A stretch of 64,000 bases of DNA from Tsukamurella paurometabola (lineage in GTDB: Bacteria; Actinomycetota; Actinomycetes; Mycobacteriales; Mycobacteriaceae): assembly GCF_900631615.1 (NCBI RefSeq), contig NZ_LR131273.1, positions 2,946,850 through 3,010,849 on the forward strand. The letters are read 5' to 3'. The position numbers were made by a program, and so were the translations under genes. Under the pieces are notes generated by a model that was not told the origin of the DNA, made no database searches, and saw nothing but the letters and a program-made list of their open reading frames with translations. How positions within the stretch are numbered: the stretch's first letter is position 1; the number at the start of each line of letters is the position of its first letter. Positions 7,935-16,242 of this stretch are shown piece by piece.

Positions 7935-9209
7935 ATGAGGACGACCACGAAGAGGATCGAGCGATTCGGACGCGCCACGGTGCGCGCCGGCCGCTACTTG
8001 GACCGGCAGAGCGCGCTGCACATCCAGGCCCCCGACGGTGCGCTGCACGCCACCCCGCTCGGGATCTTCCTGTCCCGGAAGATCAATTGGCTGTTCCTGC
8101 TGGTCGCGCTCATCATGTGGGCGGTCGCCTGGCCCACGCTCAACGAGCAGTTCGCGGTGCCCGCGGCGCTGCTCCCGATCATCAGCGGCCTGTCGGTCCT
8201 GCCCATCGCGATCGCATGGGCGCACCCGCGCGCCGCATGGGGGATCGTCGCGGCCACGGCGGCCGTCTTCCCACTGCTGTGGTTCGACGCGAAACAGGAC
8301 TGGCAGTGGAACTGGCAGGTCTCGCTGATCATGGCGATGCTCATCACCAGCTGGATCGCCTTCCTCAAGTGCGCTCCGCTCGACGCGATCGCGATCGCCG
8401 CCGCGACGTCGGTGCTGTTCTGGATCAACGCCCAGGACGGCACCGGGGGAGGCTGGGTCGCCGGGATCATGGTCTCGCTCGTGATCATCCTGCTGCTGCG
8501 CCTGGCGCTGCAGTCCCGCACCCGCCTCGAGGAACAGACCGAGGTCAGCGAGCTCGAACGCGGCCGCCGCGCCATCCTCGAGGAGCGCACTCGCATCGCC
8601 CGAGACCTGCACGACATCGTCGCGCACCGGATGTCGCTCGTCGTGGTGCAGGCGCAGACCGCCCAGTACCGCGTGCCGGACGTCTCCGAGCGGGCCCGCG
8701 CCGAGTTCGACGGGATCGCCGTCTCCGCCCGGGAGGCGCTCAACGAGGTCCGCGGCCTGCTCGGCGTGCTCCGCCTCGACGACGCCTCGGCCGAGTTCGC
8801 GCCGGCACCCGGCCTCGGCGGGGTCGACGAGCTGATCGACGGCGCGCGCGCGGCCGGCGTCGTCGTCGAGTACCTTCCGCTGCCGGATCCGTCCGTGATC
8901 GGTGAGAGCACGGCACTCGTCGCCTACCGCATCGTCCAGGAATCCATTGCGAACGCCACCCGGCACGCGCAGGGCGCGCCGATCACCGTCGCCCTCACCA
9001 TGGATGCCGGCACGCTCAATCTCAGCATCGAGAACGGCCCGCGCACCTCGGATGCCGACCTCGGCGGACCCGGCCTGGGGCAGGGCATCCCCGGCATGGC
9101 GGAGCGGGCGCGCACCGTCGGCGGCACCCTGTCGGCGACACCGACGGCGGGCGGGGGATTCGCGGTCCGCGCCGCGCTCCCGGCCCGTCCCGACGGTGCC
9201 ACCGCCTAG
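7935..9209 (+). CDS. NarL-type sensor histidine kinase
   Basis: This 424-residue membrane kinase has about five or six transmembrane segments (residues 45-195) and a short cytoplasmic helix. A HisKA_3 dimerisation motif follows, with phospho-acceptor His226 (IARDLHDIVAHRMS). The ATPase domain has RIVQESIANATRHA and GLGQGIPGMAERAR. No extracytoplasmic sensor domain is apparent, so it probably senses the membrane state or a ligand in the membrane. The response regulator gene follows after 9 nt. The signal and targets are unknown. Confidence 0.92.
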   Translation: MRTTTKRIERFGRATVRAGRYLDRQSALHIQAPDGALHATPLGIFLSRKINWLFLLVALIMWAVAWPTLNEQFAVPAALLPIISGLSVLPIAIAWAHPRAAWGIVAATAAVFPLLWFDAKQDWQWNWQVSLIMAMLITSWIAFLKCAPLDAIAIAAATSVLFWINAQDGTGGGWVAGIMVSLVIILLLRLALQSRTRLEEQTEVSELERGRRAILEERTRIARDLHDIVAHRMSLVVVQAQTAQYRVPDVSERARAEFDGIAVSAREALNEVRGLLGVLRLDDASAEFAPAPGLGGVDELIDGARAAGVVVEYLPLPDPSVIGESTALVAYRIVQESIANATRHAQGAPITVALTMDAGTLNLSIENGPRTSDADLGGPGLGQGIPGMAERARTVGGTLSATPTAGGGFAVRAALPARPDGATA

Positions 9210-9212
9210 GCT
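9207..9212 (+). promoter_or_regulatory. -10-like element before the response regulator
   Basis: TAGGCT overlaps the kinase stop codon and lies 6 nt before the GTG at 9219. The GGGGAG next to that GTG has no usable spacing, so a separate leaderless transcript is possible in addition to read-through. Confidence 0.35.
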
Positions 9213-9218
9213 GGGGAG

Positions 9219-9875
9219 GTGTCCATCACCGTCTTCATCGCCGACGATCAGGCCATGGTCCGGCAGGGTTTCGGTGCCCTGCTCGGCGCGCAACCGGACA
9301 TCTCCGTGATCGGGGACGCCCCGGACGGGAAGGCCGCGGTGGCCGAGGTCGCCCGTCTCCAGCCCGACGTGGTGCTCATGGACGTCCGCATGCCCGAGAT
9401 GAACGGGCTGCAGGCGGCCGCCGAGATCCTGCGCCGCCACGACGGCGTGCGGGTGCTCATGCTCACCACCTTCGACATCGACGACTACGTGTACGAGGCG
9501 CTGCGGGTGGGCGCGTCCGGCTTCATGCTGAAGGACGCGCCCGCCGAGGAGCTCGTCCGCGCCGTGCGGGTGGTGCACGAGGGGCAGTCACTGCTCGCCC
9601 CTTCGGTCACGCGGCGAATGATCGCGGAGGTCACCGCCGCACGCGCGCACCGTCGGACCGCGCCGCCCGAACTCGCGACGCTGACGCCCCGTGAGCGCGA
9701 GGTGCTCGAGGCCGTCGCCGCCGGACGGTCCAACGCCGAGATCGCGGCGGCCCTGTTCGTCTCCGACCAGACCGTGAAGACGCACGTCAGCAAGGTGCTG
9801 CAGAAGCTCGGCCTCCGCGACCGGGCGCAGGCCGTCGTGTACGCCTACGAGACGGGGGTCGTGACGCCGGGGTGA
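9219..9875 (+). CDS. NarL/LuxR-type response regulator
   Basis: The 218-residue protein has a receiver domain with phospho-acceptor Asp55 ([13 protein letters not shown]) and the conserved [14 protein letters not shown] and LKDAP segments. The C-terminal LuxR-type helix-turn-helix (about residues 150-212) begins [18 protein letters not shown]. It should be phosphorylated by the adjacent kinase and act as a DNA-binding dimer. The GTG start abuts its only purine-rich stretch, which fits leaderless or coupled translation better than a normal Shine-Dalgarno. Confidence 0.93.
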   Translation: MSITVFIADDQAMVRQGFGALLGAQPDISVIGDAPDGKAAVAEVARLQPDVVLMDVRMPEMNGLQAAAEILRRHDGVRVLMLTTFDIDDYVYEALRVGASGFMLKDAPAEELVRAVRVVHEGQSLLAPSVTRRMIAEVTAARAHRRTAPPELATLTPREREVLEAVAAGRSNAEIAAALFVSDQTVKTHVSKVLQKLGLRDRAQAVVYAYETGVVTPG

Positions 9876-9928
9876 ACTCCTCGTGCGTTGTCATGACAGG
9901 TCGGGGACGAGGCGGGAAGATCGACGCC

Positions 9929-10966
9929 ATGAGTCTGCGCATCGGAGTTCTCACCGGCGGTGGTGACTGCCCGGGCCTGAACGCGGTGATCCGGGCGGTG
10001 GTCCGCACGAGCGATTCCCGCTACGGATCGGCGGTCGTCGGGTTCCAGGACGGCTGGCGCGGCCTGCTCGAGGACCGGCGCGTGCAGTTGTCCAACGACG
10101 ATCGCAACGACCGGCTCCTCACCAAGGGCGGCACGATGCTGGGCACCGCCCGCACCCACCCCGACGTGCTGCGGGCAGGCCTGGACCGGATCAAGCAGAC
10201 CCTCGACGACAACGGCATCGACGTCCTCATCCCCATCGGCGGCGAGGGCACCCTGACCGCCGCCTCCTGGCTCGCCGACGAGGGCGTCCCGGTCATCGGC
10301 GTGCCGAAGACCATCGACAACGACATCGACTGCACCGACGTCACGTTCGGCTTCGACACCGCGCTCACCATCGCGACCGACGCGATCGACCGGCTGCATT
10401 CGACGGCGGAGTCGCATCAGCGGGTGATGCTGGTCGAGGTGATGGGCCGCCACGCGGGATGGATCGCGCTGAACTCGGGGCTGGCGTCCGGCGCCCACAT
10501 GGTGCTCATCCCCGAGGTCCCGTTCGACGTCGAGGAGGTGTGCGCCATGATCAAGCGCCGCTTCCAGCGCGGTCACTCCAGCTTCATCGTCGTCGTCGCG
10601 GAGGGCGCGAAACCCGTCGAGGGCACGATGGAACTGCGCGTCGGGGGCACCGACGAGTTCGGCCACGAACGCTTCACCGGCGTCGCCCACCAGTTGGGGG
10701 TCGAGATCGAGAAGCGGATCAACAAGGAGGTCCGCACGACGGTCCTCGGGCACGTCCAGCGCGGTGGGACGCCGACGCCCGCCGACCGGGTGCTCGCCAC
10801 CCGGTTCGGCGTCAACGCCGCCGACGCCGCGCACGCGGGGGAGGTCGGGCAGATGGTCTCGCTGCGTGGCGCGCAGATCGGGCTGGTTCCGCTCGCCGAG
10901 GCGGTCCAGCAGCTCAAGCGGGTCCCGCGGGAGCGCTACGACGACGCCGCGGAGTTCTTCGGCTGA
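9929..10966 (+). CDS. pfkA: 6-phosphofructokinase
   Basis: The 345-residue protein phosphorylates fructose 6-phosphate to fructose 1,6-bisphosphate. It has the nucleotide loop [27 protein letters not shown], the catalytic loop PKTIDNDID and the substrate segment [11 protein letters not shown]. Gly after GGE (E. coli Gly104) together with Lys in PKTIDND (E. coli Gly124) is the combination found in actinobacterial enzymes. Phosphoryl-donor choice should be tested rather than assumed, though ATP is likely. As in M. tuberculosis, it lies between gatA and gatB. Confidence 0.95.
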   Translation: MSLRIGVLTGGGDCPGLNAVIRAVVRTSDSRYGSAVVGFQDGWRGLLEDRRVQLSNDDRNDRLLTKGGTMLGTARTHPDVLRAGLDRIKQTLDDNGIDVLIPIGGEGTLTAASWLADEGVPVIGVPKTIDNDIDCTDVTFGFDTALTIATDAIDRLHSTAESHQRVMLVEVMGRHAGWIALNSGLASGAHMVLIPEVPFDVEEVCAMIKRRFQRGHSSFIVVVAEGAKPVEGTMELRVGGTDEFGHERFTGVAHQLGVEIEKRINKEVRTTVLGHVQRGGTPTPADRVLATRFGVNAADAAHAGEVGQMVSLRGAQIGLVPLAEAVQQLKRVPRERYDDAAEFFG

Positions 10967-11031
10967 GCCTCCGCACACCGCGTTGGCCGTCCTGAAGCGA
11001 TCCTTAAGGAGCGCCGGACACGATTCCGGGC

Positions 11032-12264
11032 ATGAATCCGAATCCTCCCTCGAACCCGGGGTTCACTCCGGGCCAGGATCCGTCCGACCCGAACGAACGG
11101 ACGCAGCTGCGCCCCACATGGCAGCCCGAGCCCGCCGGCTCCGGTGCGCCGTACCCGCAGCCGGCGGCCCCGTCCTCTCCGCAGCAGGGCGGCGCACCGT
11201 CGTACCCCCAGTTCCCGGCGGCGCAGGGGTTCGCGCCCGGACCGCAGGGCTCGGGCGCGCCGATGTTCCCGCCCGGGCCCGGCGCGCCGCAGAAGCTGCG
11301 ACCCGCCTGGCTGCTCCCCGCCCTCATCGGCGGCGGCGCCGTCGTGCTGGTGATCGTCCTCATCGCCGGGATCGCGATCGTCAAGAGCACGGGCAGAGGT
11401 GGTGACACCGGTTCCCCCGGCGGGACCGTCAAGGCGTATTTCGCCGCGCTGCAGGCCGGCGACGCCGCGAAAGCCCTCACCTACGGCAAGGAAGCGCCCG
11501 CCTCGACCGAGCTCCTCACGGACGACGTCCTGCGCAAGCAGCGCGACATCGCGCCGATCAAGGACGTGAAGATCGTCAGCGAGACCGGCGGGTTCATGGG
11601 ATCGGTGCACCTGACGGTGACGATCGGCGACGTGTCCTACGACGAGAACCTCACTCTCGAGAAGGTGGGAGACGAGTGGAAGTTGCAGACCGCCGCCGTA
11701 CAGCTCAAGCCGTACTCGGCGTACGACTCCGACAAGAAGAACGTCACGATCCTCGGTAAGCCGCTTCCCGCCTCGGGCGTCGTGTACGTGTTCCCCGGCG
11801 CTCTCGACCTCGGCTCCACCAACAAGAACCTGGTGCCGCAGCAGGAGAAGTCCAGCGTCCGCGACGACAAGGGGCAGGCCCCCGTCGACGGACTGTCGCG
11901 GTACAGCGTCGGCAGCACGCTCACCATCGCCTTCGGGTTGAGCGATGCCGCGAAGACGTCCGCGCGCGAGCAGATCGCCGCGAAGTACTCCGCGTGCGCC
12001 GCCTCGAAGGACCGCTTCCCGTCGGGCTGCCCGCAGTCCGATTTCTCCGGCGAGAACGGCACCTACACGTGGACCGCGCCGAACGCCCAGGACATCGACC
12101 TCGGTGACACCGTCCGCGACGGCCAGGTCTCCTTCCGCGACAACCGCCCGTGGACGTTCACCGCGACCGGGCGCGACGGCCGGCCGGTCACCGGGTCGGA
12201 CGCGGGCTACGTCACCGGGACGATCACCGTGACCGCCGACGCGGTGGCCGTCTCGGTGCGCTGA
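11032..12264 (+). CDS. Single-pass membrane protein of unknown function
   Basis: The 410-residue protein has a Pro/Gly/Gln-rich cytoplasmic N-terminus of about 85 residues and one transmembrane helix (about 89-116). An external region follows, beginning with a fold of about 100 residues that resembles DUF4878/Mce-associated domains (GTVKAYFAALQAGDAAKALTY, then beta strands around VHLTVTIGDVSYDENLTLEK). Two Cys near residue 325 may form a disulfide. I do not recognise the second external domain. It is inserted between pfkA and gatB, which are adjacent in M. tuberculosis. No Shine-Dalgarno is evident before the ATG. Confidence 0.75.
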   Translation: MNPNPPSNPGFTPGQDPSDPNERTQLRPTWQPEPAGSGAPYPQPAAPSSPQQGGAPSYPQFPAAQGFAPGPQGSGAPMFPPGPGAPQKLRPAWLLPALIGGGAVVLVIVLIAGIAIVKSTGRGGDTGSPGGTVKAYFAALQAGDAAKALTYGKEAPASTELLTDDVLRKQRDIAPIKDVKIVSETGGFMGSVHLTVTIGDVSYDENLTLEKVGDEWKLQTAAVQLKPYSAYDSDKKNVTILGKPLPASGVVYVFPGALDLGSTNKNLVPQQEKSSVRDDKGQAPVDGLSRYSVGSTLTIAFGLSDAAKTSAREQIAAKYSACAASKDRFPSGCPQSDFSGENGTYTWTAPNAQDIDLGDTVRDGQVSFRDNRPWTFTATGRDGRPVTGSDAGYVTGTITVTADAVAVSVR

Positions 12265-12275
12265 CCGGCGCCCAT

Positions 12276-12281
12276 TAGGCT
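12276..12281 (+). promoter_or_regulatory. -10 element before gatB
   Basis: TAGGCT lies 6 nt before the gatB ATG, so gatB probably has its own leaderless promoter apart from gatCA. Confidence 0.45.
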
Positions 12282-12287
12282 GGGGGC

Positions 12288-13799
12288 ATGAGTGCCGAGC
12301 TTGCCGACATCGATCTTCCCGAGTACGCGGACGTCGTCGCCCGCTACGAGCCCGTCATGGGCATGGAGGTCCACGTCGAGCTCGGTACGGCGACCAAGAT
12401 GTTCTGTGGCTGCCGCACCGAGTTCGGCGCCGAGCCGAACACCCAGGTGTGCCCCACGTGCCTCGGTATGCCGGGCGCACTGCCCGTCGTCAACGACGAG
12501 GCGGTGCGCTCGGCCATCCGCATCGGCCTGGCACTGAACTGCTCCATCCGCTCCAGTTCCGTGTTCGCCCGGAAGAACTACTTCTATCCGGATCAGCCGA
12601 AGAACTACCAGATCAGCCAGTACGACGAGCCGATCGCCTATGACGGCTACATCGACGTCCCGCTCGAGGACGGCTCCACCTGGCGGGTCGACATCGAGCG
12701 CGCGCACATGGAGGAGGACACCGGCAAGTCCACCCACGTGGGCTCCGCCACCGGCCGTATCCACGGCGCCTCGCACTCCCTGCTCGACTTCAACCGCGCC
12801 GGCGTGCCGCTGGTGGAGATCGTCTCCCGCCCGATCGAGGGCGCGGGGGAGCGGGCGCCGGAGATCGCCCGCGCCTACGTCACCGCGCTGCGCGACCTGC
12901 TCGCCTCCCTGGACGTCTCCGACGTGCGGATGGACCAGGGCTCCATGCGGTGCGACGCCAACGTCTCGCTCAAGCCCGTCGGTCAGGCCGAGTTCGGCAC
13001 CCGGACGGAGACCAAGAACGTCAACTCACTCCGCTCGGTCGAGGTGGCTGTGCGGTACGAGATGCGGCGGCAGGCCGCGGTTCTCGACGCCGGCGGCGAG
13101 GTCATCCAGGAGACGCGGCACTTCCAGGAGGGCGACGGCACCACGACTGCCGGCCGCCGCAAGGAGACCGCCGAGGATTACCGCTACTTCCCGGACCCCG
13201 ACCTCGCGCCCGTCGCGCCCCCGGCGGAGCTGGTGGAGGAGCTGCGCGGCACCATCGGCGAGCTGCCGTGGCTGCGGCGCGCCCGGATCCAGGCCGACTG
13301 GGGCCTGTCGGACGAGGTCATGCGCGACCTGGTGAACCTGGGAGCCATCGACAAGATCATCGCGACCGTCGACGCCGGGGCCACCCCCGACTCGGCCCGG
13401 TCGTGGTGGGGCAGCTTCCTGCCGCAGCAGGCCAACACTCGCGAGGTCGAGCTCGAGGCGCTCGCCATTTCGCCGGCGCAGGTGGCCCGCGTTATCGCCC
13501 TCGTCGACGAGGGGAAGCTCACCAGCAAGCTGGCGCAGCAGGTGATCGTCGGCGTGCTCGACGGTGAGGGCGAGCCGGACGAGGTCGTCGCCGCCCGCGG
13601 CCTCGAGGTGGTCCGTGACGACGGTGCGCTGCAGAAGGCCGTCGACGAGGCGCTCGCCGCCAACCCCGACATCGTGGACAAGATCAAGGCCGGCAAGGTC
13701 CAGGCCGCCGGCAAGATCGTCGGCGACGTCATGAAGGCCACGCGGGGTCAGGCCGACGCCGCCCGCGTGCGCGAGCTGGTCCTCGCCGCCTGCGAGTGA
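12288..13799 (+). CDS. gatB: Asp-tRNA(Asn)/Glu-tRNA(Gln) amidotransferase subunit B
   Basis: The 503-residue protein is the tRNA-binding kinase-like subunit of GatCAB. It begins [20 protein letters not shown] and continues with [17 protein letters not shown], giving the Cys pairs of the zinc site. [20 protein letters not shown] and the ammonia-channel/kinase core follow, and the last ~110 residues are the tail and YqeY-like domain. The stop codon is directly next to the last base of the convergent lppZ gene. Confidence 0.96.
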   Translation: MSAELADIDLPEYADVVARYEPVMGMEVHVELGTATKMFCGCRTEFGAEPNTQVCPTCLGMPGALPVVNDEAVRSAIRIGLALNCSIRSSSVFARKNYFYPDQPKNYQISQYDEPIAYDGYIDVPLEDGSTWRVDIERAHMEEDTGKSTHVGSATGRIHGASHSLLDFNRAGVPLVEIVSRPIEGAGERAPEIARAYVTALRDLLASLDVSDVRMDQGSMRCDANVSLKPVGQAEFGTRTETKNVNSLRSVEVAVRYEMRRQAAVLDAGGEVIQETRHFQEGDGTTTAGRRKETAEDYRYFPDPDLAPVAPPAELVEELRGTIGELPWLRRARIQADWGLSDEVMRDLVNLGAIDKIIATVDAGATPDSARSWWGSFLPQQANTREVELEALAISPAQVARVIALVDEGKLTSKLAQQVIVGVLDGEGEPDEVVAARGLEVVRDDGALQKAVDEALAANPDIVDKIKAGKVQAAGKIVGDVMKATRGQADAARVRELVLAACE

Positions 13800-14924
13800 C
13801 TAGTCGTCGCCGCCCTCCGGCGAGGTGCTCGGGATCGGGATGAGGACGACGCGGTCGTCGGTGGGCGCCACGGGGGTCGGTTTGTTGGTCGTCACGCCCT
13901 GAGGCAGGGCCTTCGGTCCGATCGCGAGTCGACCGAAAACGCCGTACTTCGCGCGATCGAGAACGGGAGCAGGCTCACCCTTCGCTGTGGTCGGTCCGTC
14001 CGGGAGGGCGAGCATCTCGATCTTGCCGGCGCGTGTCTCGCTGACGAACACGCCGCCCTTGACTACGGCGCAGCCGGCGAGGCCCGGACGGTCGGGCCAA
14101 CTCCACACCACGGATGCGGGCGCGTTCGGCGTCAGCACTCGCAGCCGGTCCTGCGTGATGCCCTGGTCGGCGATGAAGATCGGCCCGCCGCCGGGGACGC
14201 CGCAGAGCGACTGCCGGACGCCACCGTCGGTGGCGAGGATCTTGGGCCGGGCGGGTGAGACGGTGCCGGGAGACTCGAGTGCGAGCACCTTGCCGGCGAG
14301 CGACGCGGGATCGCGGGCCGCGTTCGGATCGCCGGCATTGCCGGTCGCGACGATGAGGTCACGGCCGGAGAACATCAGCGAGCCGGCGTTGCCCGCCGCG
14401 CCCTTGGGAATTCCGGCGAGGATCACCTTCGGGGAGTCGCCCGGTGTCACCCGCACGACTCGGTTGTCCGTGGGCGTGCTGACGTAGGCGTAGAAGAGAC
14501 GGTCCTGGTCGTACGTCGGTGACATCGCGATCGCCGTGAGCCCACCGTCGCCGGCGGTGTCCACGCCGACGCGTACGACCTCCCGGTTCGGCTGATCCGT
14601 GGTCGTGTAGGTGATCGTGCCCCCGCGTTCGGCGACGTAGGCGTGCTCGAAGTCGTCGGTGGTGATCAAATCGGTGGGCTCGGTGAGGCACGTGGCGAGG
14701 ACGTTCGCATCCTGGTCGATGCACGGTCCCGGTGTCTTCGGCGCGGCGCTGGGCTGGGCGGGGCCGGTCGGCTTGGTCGTCGTGACCTGGCCCGTCGGCG
14801 GGCCGGTGAACGGCGCGGCCTCGTTGCCCGAGAAGTCGGCGCACCCCGCCAGCAGCGCCGCGGCGGTCGCGACCACGACGGCGCGCCGCGCGCCGGAACG
14901 CGCGCGCCGGGACCCCACACTCAT
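13800..14924 (-). CDS. lppZ: LppZ-like lipoprotein with sugar-dehydrogenase-type beta-propeller
   Basis: The 374-residue precursor has a basic N-terminus, a hydrophobic core and the lipobox ALLAGC with acylated Cys28. A Pro/Thr-rich linker leads to a beta-propeller of the soluble glucose/sorbosone dehydrogenase class (repeats such as DGGLTAIAMSPTYDQDRLFY). Its position beside a DoxX gene matches M. tuberculosis lppZ (Rv3006)-Rv3005c. Enzymatic activity and PQQ use are not shown by the sequence. The start is supported by TAGGGT 6 nt upstream. Confidence 0.85.
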   Translation of the reverse strand: MSVGSRRARSGARRAVVVATAAALLAGCADFSGNEAAPFTGPPTGQVTTTKPTGPAQPSAAPKTPGPCIDQDANVLATCLTEPTDLITTDDFEHAYVAERGGTITYTTTDQPNREVVRVGVDTAGDGGLTAIAMSPTYDQDRLFYAYVSTPTDNRVVRVTPGDSPKVILAGIPKGAAGNAGSLMFSGRDLIVATGNAGDPNAARDPASLAGKVLALESPGTVSPARPKILATDGGVRQSLCGVPGGGPIFIADQGITQDRLRVLTPNAPASVVWSWPDRPGLAGCAVVKGGVFVSETRAGKIEMLALPDGPTTAKGEPAPVLDRAKYGVFGRLAIGPKALPQGVTTNKPTPVAPTDDRVVLIPIPSTSPEGGDD

Positions 14925-14930
14925 GCCGCC

Positions 14931-14936
14931 ACCCTA
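14931..14936 (-). promoter_or_regulatory. -10 element before lppZ
   Basis: TAGGGT is read on the minus strand, 6 nt before the lppZ ATG. Confidence 0.45.
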
Positions 14937-14987
14937 CCGATCGGCCCGGGGCGCGGTTCGCTCCCAGCCCGCGGCGCGTTCGCACTC

Positions 14988-14993
14988 TAGTGT
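14988..14993 (+). promoter_or_regulatory. -10 element before the DoxX gene
   Basis: TAGTGT lies 7 nt before the GTG at 15001. There is no purine-rich site before that start. Confidence 0.45.
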
Positions 14994-15000
14994 GGTTTCC

Positions 15001-16176
15001 GTGAGCGACAAGGACGGAACCGAGAACGAGACCAGCGAGGGTGCGGCCGAGTCCCCTTTTGACTTCCGGTCCACGGGCGAGCTGCCCCGGTTCGGCGAGC
15101 GGCACCCCACGGGCGGGTTCATCCTGGACCCCCACGACGATTCGGACACGGGCATCGGGCCGGTGCTCCCGCGTTACCGCGACGAACCGGCCGGGACCGC
15201 GTCCGCCGGTGGATCCGCGGGCACGCCGGCCGGTGACGCGGACGCACCCACGGCGGCAGCGAGCACGCCTGCCGCGGCGACCCCGGCACCGTCGGGCGGC
15301 GACGACCCCACGACCTCCGTGCCGGACACCAGCGACCTCGCGGCGGCCATCGCCGCCGCGAATGCGGCCACCGCGGCGATCTCGACCTCCGGGACCTCCC
15401 CGGACGCGGCGACCGAGCGGGCCGACCTCTCCAGCGAGGAGCGGGACGAGTTCGGCAAGCGTTACAACCGCCGGCGGGGCCGCGAGCGCGCCGCGCAGGC
15501 ACGGGCCGAGGCCGAGGGCATCCCGCTGGAGTCCGCGGCCACCGAGCAGATCTCGCCGCCGCCCGGCCGCCGGTTCGGCAAGCCCGTCGCCGACGTCCCC
15601 GCCGAGCTGGAGGAGGCGCGCAAGGCTGCGCGCCGCGGCACGACCGACCTGGGGTTGCTCGTGCTGCGGGTCGCGGTCGGCGTCATCCTCGCCGCGCACG
15701 GCATCCAGAAGCTCTTCGGCATCTGGGGCGGTCCCGGCATCGACGGTTTCGCCGCCTACCTGCAGAACGGCAACGACCCGTCGCTCGGATTCGAGCGCTT
15801 CACCAAGGTCATCGCCATCGCGACGGGCGTCGTGGAGCTGGGCGGCGGAGCGATGCTGATCCTCGGCCTGCTCACCCCGATCGCCGCCGCCGGAGCGGTG
15901 GGCGTGATGCTCTCGGCGACGCTGTTCAAGCTGACCACTGCGGGCAACGGCTTCGTCTTCTTCGCCCAGGACAAGGGCGTCGAATTCGAACTGCTGCTGC
16001 TCTTCGCGTCGGTGGCGATCATCCTCACCGGGCCGGGCAAGATCTCGCTCGACTTCAACCGGGGCTGGGCGCGGCGCCCCCACCTCGGCTCCGTCGTGTG
16101 GTTGATCATCGCGATCGCCGCGGCGGTCACTGTGTGGATCCTGCTCAACGGCGCGAATCCGCTGGTCAAGCAGTAA
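15001..16176 (+). CDS. DoxX-family membrane protein with a long disordered N-terminus
   Basis: The 391-residue protein is probably the counterpart of M. tuberculosis Rv3005c, the membrane partner of superoxide dismutase and the thiosulfate sulfurtransferase SseA. The C-terminal ~180 residues are a four-helix DoxX domain (VLRVAVGVILAAHGIQKLFG, then GVVELGGGAMLILGLLTP). The first ~210 residues are Ala/Pro/Thr-rich and acidic, with a late basic patch (KRYNRRRGRERAAQARAEAE), and are probably disordered. This makes it longer than I recall Rv3005c being (about 280). The GTG start is supported by the -10 7 nt upstream. Confidence 0.85.
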   Translation: MSDKDGTENETSEGAAESPFDFRSTGELPRFGERHPTGGFILDPHDDSDTGIGPVLPRYRDEPAGTASAGGSAGTPAGDADAPTAAASTPAAATPAPSGGDDPTTSVPDTSDLAAAIAAANAATAAISTSGTSPDAATERADLSSEERDEFGKRYNRRRGRERAAQARAEAEGIPLESAATEQISPPPGRRFGKPVADVPAELEEARKAARRGTTDLGLLVLRVAVGVILAAHGIQKLFGIWGGPGIDGFAAYLQNGNDPSLGFERFTKVIAIATGVVELGGGAMLILGLLTPIAAAGAVGVMLSATLFKLTTAGNGFVFFAQDKGVEFELLLLFASVAIILTGPGKISLDFNRGWARRPHLGSVVWLIIAIAAAVTVWILLNGANPLVKQ

Positions 16177-16188
16177 TCGACAGTGACG

Positions 16189-16228
16189 GCGAACGCCCGG
16201 TCTCCCACGCGGGAGACCGGGCGTTCGC
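16189..16228. terminator. Bidirectional terminator between the DoxX gene and ilvD
   Basis: A perfect 18-bp stem (16189-16206 with 16211-16228) has a 4-nt loop, ACGC. It sits between the convergent stops at 16176 and 16243. No T-run is present, which is usual for actinobacterial intrinsic terminators. Confidence 0.75.
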
Positions 16229-16242
16229 GGTTCGACGGTGCC

